Shown piece by piece: positions 54,598 to 63,275 of a DNA stretch of 64,000 nucleotides (positions are counted from its first letter, which is position 1; each line of letters begins with the position of its first letter). A program made the position numbers and the translations under genes. The stretch lies in assembly GCA_963823845.1 (NCBI GenBank), contig CAWGND010000008.1:1302001-1366000 (forward strand), given 5' to 3'. Below the pieces are notes generated by a model. The model ran no database searches. It was not told where the DNA came from and was given only the letters and a program-made list of their open reading frames with translations. The stretch comes from Alloacidobacterium sp963823845 (GTDB lineage Bacteria > Acidobacteriota > Terriglobia > Terriglobales > Acidobacteriaceae).

Positions 54598-54781
54598 GCC
54601 CGCCGTGCCAGTACCTGGCCTGCCGACTTTGCCAAGCCTTTAGCCGGCACCCCGCGATTCGGTACCGCACACCAGGGGCGTGTATGCTCGCTTCGCGCGG
54701 ATGTGCCAGTCCGGGGATTATCAGCCCGGGCCGCTTGATCAGACCGATCGGCCGGCCTGGCGACGTCCGGGCCAGCCGTGT

Positions 54782-54857
54782 GCCCCCTTAGCTCAGTCGG
54801 CAGAGCGTCTCCATGGTAAGGAGAAGGTCTACGGTTCGATTCCGTAAGGGGGCTCCA
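54782..54857 (+). tRNA. tRNA-Thr (GGT anticodon)
   Basis: A full cloverleaf: acceptor GCCCCCT/AGGGGGC, D arm with TAGCTCAGTCGGCAGAGC, anticodon stem TCTCC/GGAGA around ATGGTAA (anticodon GGT), and T arm ACGGTTCGATTCCGT. CCA is encoded (54855-54857), as common in actinomycetes. The run 54598-54781 before it holds no gene. Confidence 0.95.
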
Positions 54858-55311
54858 GGTCGTGGTGTATTTTCGAACATCTAACTGGGTACCACGTCAG
54901 CCGGAAAGTGCCACTCGAGTGGCACTCATGGTGCCGCCTCGCTGAGCGCTGGCGGACTTCTGGCAGATAAGAAGACAGCGGAGTGCTTCTGGTGCCGGGA
55001 ACAGGTATAAGGATTGCCCGGGTGACCGTACATGGACGCTCGGCTAAATTAGCCCGCCGAGCTTATGCGCTGCGTAGGGTGAGTTCTTCGTGATGCCCTG
55101 AGCGCTCGCGGGGCGGCATAGCGCCGACTCGGTGCGTTTCCGCTGACAACCTCTAGGCCGTGGTCTGCGCGCAATATACCAGTTCTGTGCTTTCTGACGC
55201 CGATCAGCGCATCAGGGCGTGCGGCTAGCGGATCGGCGGCGGGGAGGACAGGGATTCGCAACCCCGCCGTCCTGGCACGGGGTGTCAGTACTCCGGTGGA
55301 TACTGCCCGGC
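54858..55311. other. Intergenic DNA after tRNA-Thr
   Basis: About 450 bases with no supported gene. Short frames lack start sites and families. I see no repeat of the tRNA 3' end that would mark an integrated element. Confidence 0.45.
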
Positions 55312-55839
55312 ATGGCGAGATTTGAGGACCAGGACCTGACCGATGCCGAATTTCGTGAGTGCGACTTGACCCGCGCCCGTCTGATCGGGGTGGTGATGCA
55401 GGACGCTGTCATCGACGGGCTGGTCAGCAACCTGGTGGTTAACGGAGTCGAGGTGACGTCGTACGTCGAGGCCGAGCTCGACCGGCGGCATCCAGTGCGG
55501 CTGCTGATCCGCTCGGCCGATCCGGCCGACCTGCGGCAAGCCTTTCGGCAGCTGCGGGCCGACTGGGCGGCGACGCTCGGGCGGCTCCGGGGGATGCCCG
55601 AGGTTCGGAGCACCAGCGCGTCGGCGGCGAGTGGTCGGCGGTGGAGACCCTGCGCCATCTGGTGTTCGTGCACGACTCGTGGTTCCGCCGCTGCTGCCTG
55701 GGGTCGGCCAAGCCGTTCACCGCGATCGGGTTGGCGTCCGAGTTCGTCCCTGACCAGGAGGAGCAGGGCCTGGATCGAGCGGCGGCCCCGAGCCTCGACG
55801 AGGTGCTGGCCGTGCGCGACGTGCAGGGCGCCGAGCTAG
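55312..55839 (+). CDS. Pentapeptide/DinB-type protein, N-terminal part (frameshifted)
   Basis: From the ATG at 55312 the frame reads FEDQDLTDAEFRECDLTRA, a short pentapeptide-like A(D/N)LxX start, then VRLLIRSADPADLRQAFRQLRADW, the first DinB helix. After LRGMPE (about 55602) the frame is lost: the family sequence goes on one base off (SEHQRVGGEWSAVETL). Adding one G to the GAGG run restores it, so an error in a homopolymer is likely. Role unknown; DinB proteins are often thiol transferases. Confidence 0.7.
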   Translation: MARFEDQDLTDAEFRECDLTRARLIGVVMQDAVIDGLVSNLVVNGVEVTSYVEAELDRRHPVRLLIRSADPADLRQAFRQLRADWAATLGRLRGMPEVRSTSASAASGRRWRPCAIWCSCTTRGSAAAAWGRPSRSPRSGWRPSSSLTRRSRAWIERRPRASTRCWPCATCRAPS

Positions 55840-56066
55840 AGCGTTGGCTGTCGACCGTGACGCCCGATGAGCTGTCGGCGCCCGCGCCAGTGCCGGCGGG
55901 CCGGGGCTGGCCGCCGTACGCCAGGGGCAAGTCGGTGCTCGAGTGCGTGCACGTGGTGCTGGACGAGGAGTGGGCGCACCACGGCTTCTGCGTGCGCGAC
56001 CTCGATCTGCTCGGGTGCCCCTCGCCAAGTGTTGTGTCGAAGCAGGAACCCTCAGGCGAACGTTAG
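55641..56066 (+). CDS. Pentapeptide/DinB-type protein, C-terminal part (frameshifted)
   Basis: Continuation: METLRHLVFVHDSWFRRCCLG holds the DinB metal His and the Cys pair, then LDEVLAVRDVQGAELERWLSTV, and VLECVHVVLDEEWAHHGFCVRDLDLL with the last ligands. The N-terminal and C-terminal parts together would make a protein of about 250 residues. The 3' end may be slightly altered, as the tail after DLDLLGCPSP looks non-conserved. Confidence 0.7.
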   Translation: METLRHLVFVHDSWFRRCCLGSAKPFTAIGLASEFVPDQEEQGLDRAAAPSLDEVLAVRDVQGAELERWLSTVTPDELSAPAPVPAGRGWPPYARGKSVLECVHVVLDEEWAHHGFCVRDLDLLGCPSPSVVSKQEPSGER

Positions 56067-56272
56067 GCACCAGGGAGTACTCGCGTAGGCGGCACCCCGC
56101 TGTACGGCTGGCTCAAAGAGCGAAGCTTCCTCAACCCTGACAACCCGCCCCTGCGGCCCTGAACCGTAGCCCCGCTGGGACGATCATGGTGCACGAGACC
56201 TAATCTGCGTGCCGCAGCTGATGAGCGGCGAACAAGCGCTGGCCGCGCAGATCGGCGCTTGGCCTCAGGCGG

Positions 56273-56830
56273 TCATCGCAACGCCTCGTCCAGTGCCTGA
56301 CATGGTGACTTCCATCCGAGCGTTTGTCGAGGGCGGTCGTTCAGTTCAGCGGCGACGGCATCGAGGTCACGCTGCGTGAGCGCCCGGAAGTCGGTGCTGC
56401 GGGGAAAGTACTGGCGCAGCAGCCCGTTGGTGTTCTCGTTGCTGCCCCGCTGCCAGGGGCTGTGGGGATCGCAGAAGTAGACGGGCACCCCGGTCGCCAC
56501 GCTGAAGCGGGCGTGTCCGGCCATCTCTTTGCCCTGGTCCCAGGTGATGGAACGGCGCAGTCGGCTGGGCAGGCTGGTGATGGCATCGGCCAGGGCGTCA
56601 GCGACGACGTCGGCGGTGTGGCCGCCGGGCAGGCCGACGAGCATCACGAACCGGCTCTTGCGCTCCACCAGGGTGGCGACGGTGCTGGATCTCGTGCCGA
56701 ACACCAGGTCGCCTTCCCAGTGCCCGGGCACGGCCCGGTCGCTGGCCCCGGCGGGCCGCTGGGAGATGTGGACGGTGCCGCGCAGCTGGCCCTGGCCGTT
56801 CATCACCGACAGCCCGCCGGCAGGCGCCGG
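56273..56830 (-). CDS. IS30 transposase, C-terminal part (frameshifted)
   Basis: The DDE catalytic half: DRAVPGHWEGDLVFG holds the first Asp, ITWDQGKEMAGHARF the second, and FCDPHSPWQRGSNENTNGLLRQY the Glu. LNDRPRQTLGWKSPCQAL is the usual IS30 end. The frame is open upstream beyond 56830, but the real protein continues in another frame. Confidence 0.8.
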   Translation of the reverse strand, partial: PAPAGGLSVMNGQGQLRGTVHISQRPAGASDRAVPGHWEGDLVFGTRSSTVATLVERKSRFVMLVGLPGGHTADVVADALADAITSLPSRLRRSITWDQGKEMAGHARFSVATGVPVYFCDPHSPWQRGSNENTNGLLRQYFPRSTDFRALTQRDLDAVAAELNDRPRQTLGWKSPCQALDEALR

Positions 56831-57408
56831 GCCCGGCCCCGGCGCAGGTACCGGGCCAGCTCCTTGCGCAGCGCCCCTTTGGACTGCACGAACAGCGACA
56901 GGTAGATGGTCTCGTGGGACACCCGCATCTCCGGGTCGTCGGGGTAGCTGATTCTCAGCCAGGCCGCGATCTGCTGCGGTGACCAGCGCAGTTCCAGTCT
57001 GCTCTCCACCGCCTCGCGCAGCCGCGGGCACCGGGCCAGCTTCGCCGGCTTGGGGCGGCGCATCCTGCGCACCGCCCGCCGGTCCGCCGCGCACGCCCGG
57101 TACTGGTCCCGGCCGCCGTTCGCCGCCACCTCCCGGCACACCGTCAACGGGGCGCGCCCCAGCCGCCGCGCAATCTCCCGCACCGGCTCGCCCGCGGCCA
57201 CCCCACGGGAGATCTCTTCCCGCTCGGCCAGCGACAGCCTCAGCGGCGATCGTCGCGGCTCCCGCTTCGGCGGACGGTGCAGCGCCACAACCGCTCGCCG
57301 GATCGCATACCGGGACCGGTTGATCTCCTGATGCAACCGCCATACCGGCGCGCCCTCGGCCAGCAGCTCGGCTATCCGCTGCCGCTCGGTATCCGAAATC
57401 CGGTCCAT
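56803..57408 (-). CDS. IS30 transposase, N-terminal part (frameshifted)
   Basis: ATG at 57408. Two helix-turn-helix units lie at about 5-35 (ISDTERQRIAELLAEGAPV) and 60-90 (LAEREEISRGVAAGEPVREIARRLG), followed by RWSPQQIAAWLRISYP and SHETIYLSLFVQSKG, standard IS30 blocks. Frame is lost near 56830 in a G/C-rich stretch, after which the DDE half follows one base off. Together about 380 residues. Confidence 0.8.
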   Translation of the reverse strand: MDRISDTERQRIAELLAEGAPVWRLHQEINRSRYAIRRAVVALHRPPKREPRRSPLRLSLAEREEISRGVAAGEPVREIARRLGRAPLTVCREVAANGGRDQYRACAADRRAVRRMRRPKPAKLARCPRLREAVESRLELRWSPQQIAAWLRISYPDDPEMRVSHETIYLSLFVQSKGALRKELARYLRRGRARRLPAGCR

Positions 57409-57674
57409 TCAGCCACCTCCGCCAAGATCCAACTAGATCCAGGACGGGGGTGTTGCGATGATCCCCTGAGACCAAGGCGGCTACTTGCGCGCCAGGAGCA
57501 GTCCAGCACCAATCACAGTCAGTGACGATACATCGGACGTAGCGTGACGCCAGATCGCCGACTCTGCGCGAGGCGATTTCGTGTGTTCCAGCCCGATAGC
57601 GCCGCCCAGATAAGCCAATTCTGCACCCTGGTTGTGGCCTGCAGTTTGGCGCGGCTTGGGTGGTGGCAACGTGT

Positions 57675-58197
57675 AGCGGTGTCTGGCGGGCCGTCGATTC
57701 CGCTGAGATCCCTTGCGGGCACCGGCGCAAGGGCGGGCTGAAACGGTCAGTGGCCACCGAGGGCCACGGCATCCCGCTGGGCATGACCTCCGCAGGAGCG
57801 AACCGGCACGACTCGCCGCTGCTGGCGCCCACCTTGCAGGCCGCCAGCCGCCAGCTCGACGAGATCCTGCCCGGGCGCCGCACCTGCCACCTGGACCGCG
57901 GTTACGACAGCACCGTTACCCGCCAGCTACTCAACGCCCTGGGCTTCGAGGGGCAGATCGCTCGCAAAGGCATCCCAGCCCCGATCCAAGGCCGGCACCC
58001 GCTGGGTGGTGGAGCGAACGCACCCGTGGATGAACGGCTACGGCAAGCTGCGCCGCTGCACCGAGCGCAACGCCAAGATCGTGGACTCCCCTCTACCTCT
58101 ACCTCGCCGCCGCCCTCGTCACGATCCGGCAGCTGATCCAGCGGGCCCGCACCGCTACCGCTGGGACACCCGCCCGACCACCAAACGGCTCAAATGA
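57675..58197 (+). pseudogene. IS5-family transposase remnant
   Basis: The C-terminal two-thirds of an IS5/IS1647-like transposase in at least three frames: LKRSVATEGHGIPLGMTSAGANRHDS, then CHLDRGYDSTVTRQLL with the central Asp, then after a shift near 58000 WVVERTHPWMNGYGKLRRC with the Glu, and after another near 58088 a tail reaching TKRLK. No start or first third. Decayed or error-ridden. It lies 190 bases after the IS30 copy. Confidence 0.72.
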
Positions 58198-58600
58198 CAC
58201 CTATTGCCGGGCGCTCTTAGATGTCCGGCAATAGTGGTCATCGCCGCGGACCGGCGGACGCTGCGCCGACGCACGGTCGGCGGTGCGATCGCGGGCGCTT
58301 CCAAGTTCAGCGGGCAGCCCCAGGCCCGGCGCGCTCCGCGCGCCCTTGAAGTTGTATGTAGAGCAAGTCCTCACAGGGCGGATGGGGGTTGCCTCACGGC
58401 GTGCCTCAGGCTGCCTCAGGCACTGAACGGGGACCGGATCCGGCCGGTGTCCTGCGGTGTCGGTGTCCTCTCCGTCCAGCCCGGCCTGGCACACGATACG
58501 GACAACACTCGTTGTTCAGTTGCCCTTGCCAAGCACGACACGCGAACGCGGCAAGCCAGGCGGCTCTCACGGCTCGTCATGCCAGCAGATGCTGGCAGAA
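58198..58600. other. Intergenic DNA, no gene supported
   Basis: About 400 GC-rich bases between the IS5 remnant and the GNAT gene. Frames are open by composition, without family motifs or ribosome binding sites. Confidence 0.45.
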
Positions 58601-59087
58601 CTACGCCGAAGGCAACGCGAGCCGCATGATGACCTCGCCGTTGTCGTCGTACTCGCCGGTCGGCACGAACCCGAGCCGCTGGCAGAACCCGGCGAACCAG
58701 TCGTCCTCCGGTACATAGCTGGTCAGCAGTTCAGTGGCGCCCTCGGCCCGCACCAGCTCCGCGATCTGCCGCACCACCGCTGCGGCATAGCCGCGGCCCT
58801 GGTACCGCTGGTCGATGAGCAGCTTCCACAAGAACCATGGCCCGATGATCTCCGGCGGCTGCGGCTCGCAGTTCCAGCTGACCATCACGAACCCGACCGG
58901 CCCGGCCGGCTCGCCGCTGGCGAAGACCGCCCGGTACCACGGCCTGGCCTCCGGGTAATCGGCCGCCGCGGCCAGCGAGTCCTCCACCGAACTCACGAAC
59001 CGCTCCTGCCCGGTGCCACGCGCAGCGCAAGGACCGCCTCGCGGTTCTCGTCGGTGATCTCCTCAGGGTCACGGCCACAGCGGTCAT
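58601..59087 (-). CDS. GNAT acetyltransferase with two frameshifts
   Basis: Start ATG at 59087, with AAGGAG upstream and an ATGA overlap with the preceding gene. Reading MTAVAVTL, then (after one missing G in a GG run) EITDENREAVLALRVAPG, then (one missing C) QERFVSSVEDSLAAAADYPEARPW restores a normal N-terminus. The intact remainder from 58996 has the acetyl-CoA loop DQRYQGRGYAAAVV and a C-terminal GFVPTGEYDDNGEVIMRL. A spermidine/aminoglycoside-type acetyltransferase of about 160 residues. Substrate unknown. Confidence 0.75.
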
Positions 59088-59365
59088 TTCTGTGCTCCTT
59101 CGGGGATGGGCTGGTCTGGGGGGAGCCATATGGGTTCCATGAGGCGTTCGCACGACATGCCGAGCCGGTCGCTGGCCTGGATGACGGACGCCCTGGTGGG
59201 GCCCTGGAACAGGCACAGCACCAGGTCGTCGGTGGCGAACAGCAGCGAGCCGAGGTAGGTGACTCTGCCGCTTCCTGTGCCGGGCCCGGCCCTGGCGCGT
59301 TCGGCGACCTGCTCGAGGCCGGCCCGGGTGACGCCGGGCCAGTAGCACTTGGCCGCATACAGCAT
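59084..59365 (-). CDS. DUF4242 (SCO4226-like) small protein
   Basis: A 93-residue protein from ATG 59365 (the frame is open to a TTG at 59395). LYAAKCYWPGVTRAGLEQVAERA opens a ferredoxin-like alpha-beta sandwich; GSLLFATDDLVLCLFQGPTRASVIQASDRLGMSCERLME is the family core. Its streptomycete homologue binds nickel. Coupled by ATGA to the GNAT gene downstream, so both are probably made together. It is divergent from the SARP-type regulator. Confidence 0.72.
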   Translation of the reverse strand: MLYAAKCYWPGVTRAGLEQVAERARAGPGTGSGRVTYLGSLLFATDDLVLCLFQGPTRASVIQASDRLGMSCERLMEPIWLPPDQPIPEGAQK

Positions 59366-59473
59366 GCGAGTAAGCGTCGCCTGGCGGTGTTTCAAAATTG
59401 CTTCAAGGTTGTCTCAGCCCCGCGAGCTAGCCGCGACTGGCCGTTTTAGCGGACACTGCTGGTGGGGGGCGGC

Positions 59474-59731
59474 GTGGACACTGGCCTGGTTTTCGGGATC
59501 CTGGGGCCGCTGGAGGTGCGGCTCGGCGGAACGCCGGTGCCTGTTGGCGGGCCGCGGCAGCGGGCGCTGCTGGCGTTGTTGCTGTGTCACGCCAACCGGG
59601 TGGTCTCCCGGGACGAGCTGGTTGATGAGCTGCTCGGCGATCAGCCGGCCGGGTCGGCGGAGCGGATGCTGCGGGTGCAGGTCTCCCGGCTGCGCAAGGC
59701 CGGTCGCCGGGGGGCGGTCCGCCGCGGGTGA
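59474..59731 (+). CDS. AfsR/SARP-type regulator, N-terminal DNA-binding part (frameshifted)
   Basis: GTG at 59474 (with a G-run ahead) opens LVFGILGPLEVRLGGTPVPVGGPRQRALLALLLCHANRVVS, the OmpR-like winged-helix start of SARP proteins. VQVSRLRKA is the recognition helix end. Frame is lost in the GGGGGG run at about 59709-59714; the next part continues one base off. A GTG at 59462 is also possible. Confidence 0.75.
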   Translation: MDTGLVFGILGPLEVRLGGTPVPVGGPRQRALLALLLCHANRVVSRDELVDELLGDQPAGSAERMLRVQVSRLRKAGRRGAVRRG

Positions 59732-62667
59732 TCGCCCGGCCGCCCGGGTATCTGCTGCGCGTCGAGCCAGGTGAGCTGGATCTTGATGTGTTTGAGCAGC
59801 GGGTGGCCGCTGGCCGGGACGCGCTCAGCCGCGGTGATCCGGGCCGGGCGGCGGTGCTGTTGCGGGGGGCGGAGTCGCTGTGGCGCGGTCGGCCGCTGGC
59901 TGATCTGGAGTTCGAGCCGTTTGCCCGATTCGAGATTCAGCGGCTCGAAGCGCAGCGTCTGCTCGCGGCCGAGGACCGGATCGAGGCAGAACTAGCGCTC
60001 GGCCAACACGGCGCCCTGTGCCCGGATCTGGAGCTGCTGGTGGCCGAGCATCCGCTGCGCGAGCGGCTGCGCGGGCAGCTGATGCTCGCGCTGTACCGGT
60101 CCGGGCGGCAGGCCGAGGCGCTGGCGGTGTTCCATGACACCCGGCGGGTGCTGGATGCCGAACTGGGCATCGAGCCCGGCCCGGCCCTGCGTCAGGTGCA
60201 TGAGCAGGTGCTGGCCGCCGACCCCCTGCTGGACCTGCCCACCCCGGCCGGGGCGGCAGCGACCCGGACCCTGCCGCGGGATATCGCCAGCTTCACCGGC
60301 CGCGAGCGCGAACTGGCGCAGCTGCTGGATGGAATCGACGGTCAGGCCGCCAGCGGTGCGGTGGCGGGCATTCACGCGATCGACGGGATGGCGGGGATCG
60401 GCAAGACCACCTTCGCGGTGCACGCGGCGCATCGGCTCGCCGCGGGCTTCCCCGATGGGCAGTATTTCCTGCCGCTGCACGGCCATACACCCGGCCAGCG
60501 GCCGGTGGACCCGGCCGATGCGCTGGCCAGCTTGCTGCTGACCGCCGGGCTGGCCCCCCAGCAGATCCCGCCCAGCGTGGAGGCCCGCGCGGCGCGATGG
60601 CGGGACCACCTGGCCGGCAAGAAGATCTTGCTGCTGCTCGATGACGCCGTCGGCCATGAGCAGGTCCGCCCGCTGCTGCCTGGCACCGCCGGTTCGCTGG
60701 TGCTGATCACCAGCCGCCGGCGGCTCACCGCATTGGAGGACGTCGCGGTGGTCAGCCTCGATGTCCTGTCCCCGGATGAGGCGGCGGCGCTGCTCATCCG
60801 GCTGGCAGGCCGGCCCGGCCTCGGGGCGGAGGACACCGCGGTAGGGGAGATCACCCGGCTGGGCGGGTACTTGCCGCTGGCGATCGGGATGCTGGCCAGC
60901 CAGCTGCGCCACCATCCCGCCTGGCCGCCCGGTCGGCTTGCCGACGGGCTGGCCGCGGCGAAAGACCGGCTGGCGGTGATGCGCGCCGAGGACCTGTCGG
61001 TCGCCACCGCATTCGACCTGTCCTACGCCGACCTCACGGCGGCCGAGCAGCGGCTGTTCCGCCGCCTTGGCCTGGTCCCCGGTCCTGACTTCGACGCTCA
61101 CGCCGCCGCCGCCCTCGATGGCACCAGCGTGGATGAGGCTCGCCGCCTGCTCGATGAGCTGTATGAACAGCACCTGATCGGCGAGCCCGCGTCCGGCCGT
61201 TACCGCCTGCACGACCTGCTCCGCGAGCACGCCCGTGCCCTGGCCGACGGTGCCGGCGCGGCAGATCGCGACGCCGCGACTGGACGGCTGCTGGACTACT
61301 ACCTGCATACCGCGCTGGCCGTCGGCCAGCGCCTGCCCAGCTGGGACTTCGACGTCGGCTTCATGCCACCAGCCCAGCCGCCACAGTGCGCGCCACAACT
61401 GTCCACGCCCGGGCAGGCCGCCACCTGGCTGGAAGCCGAACGCGCCAACCTGCACGCGGCCACCGCCCACGCCGCCGCCTCCGGGCGGCTCCAGCACGCC
61501 ATGCTGATCCCGGCCGCCATGCACGATTTCCTGTTTGCCGAAGGCCACTGGGACCAGCAACTCGCCCTGGACCAGATCGCCCTGGCCGCGGCGCGCCAGG
61601 GCGACGACCGGCCCGGCCAGGCCCGGGCACTGCTACTGCTGTCCGACCCGCAGTTCTACACCAACGACCGGGCGGCTGCGGTAGCCGCCACGCAGCAGGC
61701 GCTGGCGCTGTACCGCGACCTGGGCAACCAGGTCGGCCAGGCCAGCGCCCTCAACGGCCTGGGCTTTATGTACAGAGTCAGCAGCGACTATCTCTCCGCC
61801 GCCGCCTGCTGCCAGCAGGCGCTGGAGCTGTTCTGCGGTCTCGGCAACCGGCGGCGCCAGGCTTACGCCCTTATCCACCTGGGTGTGGTGCAGCAAGAGA
61901 CCGGGGACTACCGGGCCGCCGCCGCCAGCCACCAGCGGGCGCTGGAGCTGTCACGCGACCCCGCCGACCTGTACGGCCAGAGCCTTGCCTTCCAGGAACT
62001 AAGTGCCGTGCAGCGGCTGACCGGCGACTACCGGGCCGCCGCCGACACCTTGCAGCAGGCCCAGGCGGTGAACCGTGACCTCGGCGACCGCTACGGCCAG
62101 GCCCTTCTCCTGAGCGAGCTTGGCGCGCTGCAACGGCTGACCGGCGACTACCGGGCCGCCATCGCCAGCCAGCAGCAGGCACTGACGGCGCTGTGTGACC
62201 TCGGGGAACCGGCCGGCCAGGGCTCCGCACGCAACGAGCTCGGCCTGGCACAGCAGGAAACCGGGGACTACACCGCGGCTGCCGCTAGCCACCAGGAGGC
62301 GCTGAGGCTGCTCTGCGACGCCGGCGAACCGTACGGCCAGGCCCAGGTACTGAACAGCCTCGGCGAGCTAGCGTCCCGGACCTCGGACACCAGCCAGGCC
62401 CGCGACCACCACAGCCAGGCGCTGGCCATCGCCGGCGATATCGGCGCACCCCTGCAACAAGCACGGGCCCTGGAAGGAATCGGCAACAGCCACCTCCAAG
62501 ACGCCAACCCCAGCGGCGCCAGTACCCACCTCCAGCAGGCCTTCGCGATCTACCAGCGCATCGGAAGCCCCGGCGCCCAGCGCGTCCAGGAAACCCTGAG
62601 CCGGTACGGGCTCCCGCTCACCCCAACGCGACTAGGAAGCTCCCAATACGCGCGGCGGCTGCCATAA
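59728..62667 (+). CDS. AfsR/SARP-type regulator, BTAD, NB-ARC and TPR part
   Basis: A 979-residue continuation. The bacterial transcriptional activation domain comes first (about 10-160: YLLRVEPGELDLDVFEQRVAAG, LELLVAEHPLRERLRGQLMLALYRSGRQAEAL). The NB-ARC ATPase follows (about 195-480) with Walker A GMAGIGKTT near 220, Walker B LLLLDDA and the GLPL-like YLPLAIGML. C-terminal TPR repeats (about 640-930) occur every 40 residues. Such proteins are signal-gated activators of secondary-metabolite genes. Target cluster not in view. With the first part, about 1,065 residues. Confidence 0.88.
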   Translation: MIARPPGYLLRVEPGELDLDVFEQRVAAGRDALSRGDPGRAAVLLRGAESLWRGRPLADLEFEPFARFEIQRLEAQRLLAAEDRIEAELALGQHGALCPDLELLVAEHPLRERLRGQLMLALYRSGRQAEALAVFHDTRRVLDAELGIEPGPALRQVHEQVLAADPLLDLPTPAGAAATRTLPRDIASFTGRERELAQLLDGIDGQAASGAVAGIHAIDGMAGIGKTTFAVHAAHRLAAGFPDGQYFLPLHGHTPGQRPVDPADALASLLLTAGLAPQQIPPSVEARAARWRDHLAGKKILLLLDDAVGHEQVRPLLPGTAGSLVLITSRRRLTALEDVAVVSLDVLSPDEAAALLIRLAGRPGLGAEDTAVGEITRLGGYLPLAIGMLASQLRHHPAWPPGRLADGLAAAKDRLAVMRAEDLSVATAFDLSYADLTAAEQRLFRRLGLVPGPDFDAHAAAALDGTSVDEARRLLDELYEQHLIGEPASGRYRLHDLLREHARALADGAGAADRDAATGRLLDYYLHTALAVGQRLPSWDFDVGFMPPAQPPQCAPQLSTPGQAATWLEAERANLHAATAHAAASGRLQHAMLIPAAMHDFLFAEGHWDQQLALDQIALAAARQGDDRPGQARALLLLSDPQFYTNDRAAAVAATQQALALYRDLGNQVGQASALNGLGFMYRVSSDYLSAAACCQQALELFCGLGNRRRQAYALIHLGVVQQETGDYRAAAASHQRALELSRDPADLYGQSLAFQELSAVQRLTGDYRAAADTLQQAQAVNRDLGDRYGQALLLSELGALQRLTGDYRAAIASQQQALTALCDLGEPAGQGSARNELGLAQQETGDYTAAAASHQEALRLLCDAGEPYGQAQVLNSLGELASRTSDTSQARDHHSQALAIAGDIGAPLQQARALEGIGNSHLQDANPSGASTHLQQAFAIYQRIGSPGAQRVQETLSRYGLPLTPTRLGSSQYARRLP
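61681..62400 (+). repeat. Internal 120-bp tandem repeats encoding TPRs
   Basis: CTACCGGGCCGCC ends near-identically at 61920, 62040 and 62160, with a diverged copy at 62280, and GGCCAG ends at 61740, 61980, 62100, 62220 and 62340. The strict 120-base register gives 40-residue TPR units of the kinesin-light-chain type. DNA-level similarity suggests recent unit duplication. Confidence 0.75.
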
Positions 62668-62786
62668 AGTTCACCGCGCATTGGGGCATCTCGGTGCGGT
62701 CGCCCGTCGCCGGCGAACCGCGGTATTTGCGCCGGGCGCCGCCGGACGGGTAGAGGTGGACGCGCGGGCACGTGAAGGAGGCCGCG

Positions 62787-63275
62787 ATGGCGAGGGCCCA
62801 GCTGCACGACATCGTCGGTTCCGGGGACCGTGCGGCGGTCATGGGCCTGCGCCGTGGCCCCGGCCAGGACCAGTACCTCAACTCGATGGAGGAGATCTTC
62901 GCCGAGGCCGGCGAGGAGCAGCGCGCGATGCCCCACCCGTGGGCGGTGCACGACGCCGAGACCGGCACGCTGGTCGGCTTCGCGATGATCAGCGACAACA
63001 TCCCGCAGCCGATGGACGACGACCTGGTTGGCCCGTACTTCCTGTGGAAGCTGCTCATCGACCACCGGTTCCAGGGCCGTGGCTACGGCGCGGCGACGCT
63101 GGATGCGGTCGTGGACTACCTCGGGACGCGGCCCGGCACAGAGGTGCTGTACACCAGCTGCGCGGACGGCCCCGGCTCGCCGCGCGGGTTCTACCTCCGC
63201 TACGGCTTCACCGACACCGGCCGGGTCATGTGGGGCGAGAACGTCCTCGCGCTCGACCTCGCGCCGCGAGGCTGA
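62787..63275 (+). CDS. GNAT family N-acetyltransferase
   Basis: A 162-residue protein. AAGGAGGCCGCG precedes the ATG at 62787 (a GTG five codons up is weaker). LVGPYFLWKLLIDHRFQGRGYGAATL contains the V-x-x-x-x-R/QxxGxG/A acetyl-CoA loop; FYLRYGFTDTGRVMWGENVLALDL is the last strand-helix of the fold. Similar in sequence to the GNAT at 58601 (shared WKLLID and QGRGY blocks), so the two flank the SARP gene as paralogues. Confidence 0.88.
   Translation: MARAQLHDIVGSGDRAAVMGLRRGPGQDQYLNSMEEIFAEAGEEQRAMPHPWAVHDAETGTLVGFAMISDNIPQPMDDDLVGPYFLWKLLIDHRFQGRGYGAATLDAVVDYLGTRPGTEVLYTSCADGPGSPRGFYLRYGFTDTGRVMWGENVLALDLAPRG

Larger units (their letters stand above)
56253..57481 (-). mobile_element. IS30-family insertion sequence
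   Basis: Ends form imperfect inverted repeats of about 33 bases (56253-56285 with 57449-57481), sharing inward TTGG-CTCAGG then TCATCGCAAC and CC. The 1.2-kb size and a single DDE transposase in between fit IS30. I could not identify a target duplication with confidence. Confidence 0.75.

Noticed and set aside
54782..54857. tRNA-Thr as attachment site of an integrated element
   Set aside because: No duplicate of the tRNA 3' end and no integrase gene in the actinomycete part; the recombinase at 14-898 belongs to the other genome.
56085..56162. Short plus-strand frame reading PLYGWLKERSFLNPDNPPL
   Set aside because: A 25-codon piece after a stop codon with no start; possibly the tail of an interrupted gene, too short to name.
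57481..57669. Minus-strand 62-codon frame between the IS30 and IS5 elements
   Set aside because: It looks mildly protein-like but has no ribosome binding site or known family, and its stop coincides with the IS30 end; more likely a leftover of disrupted DNA.
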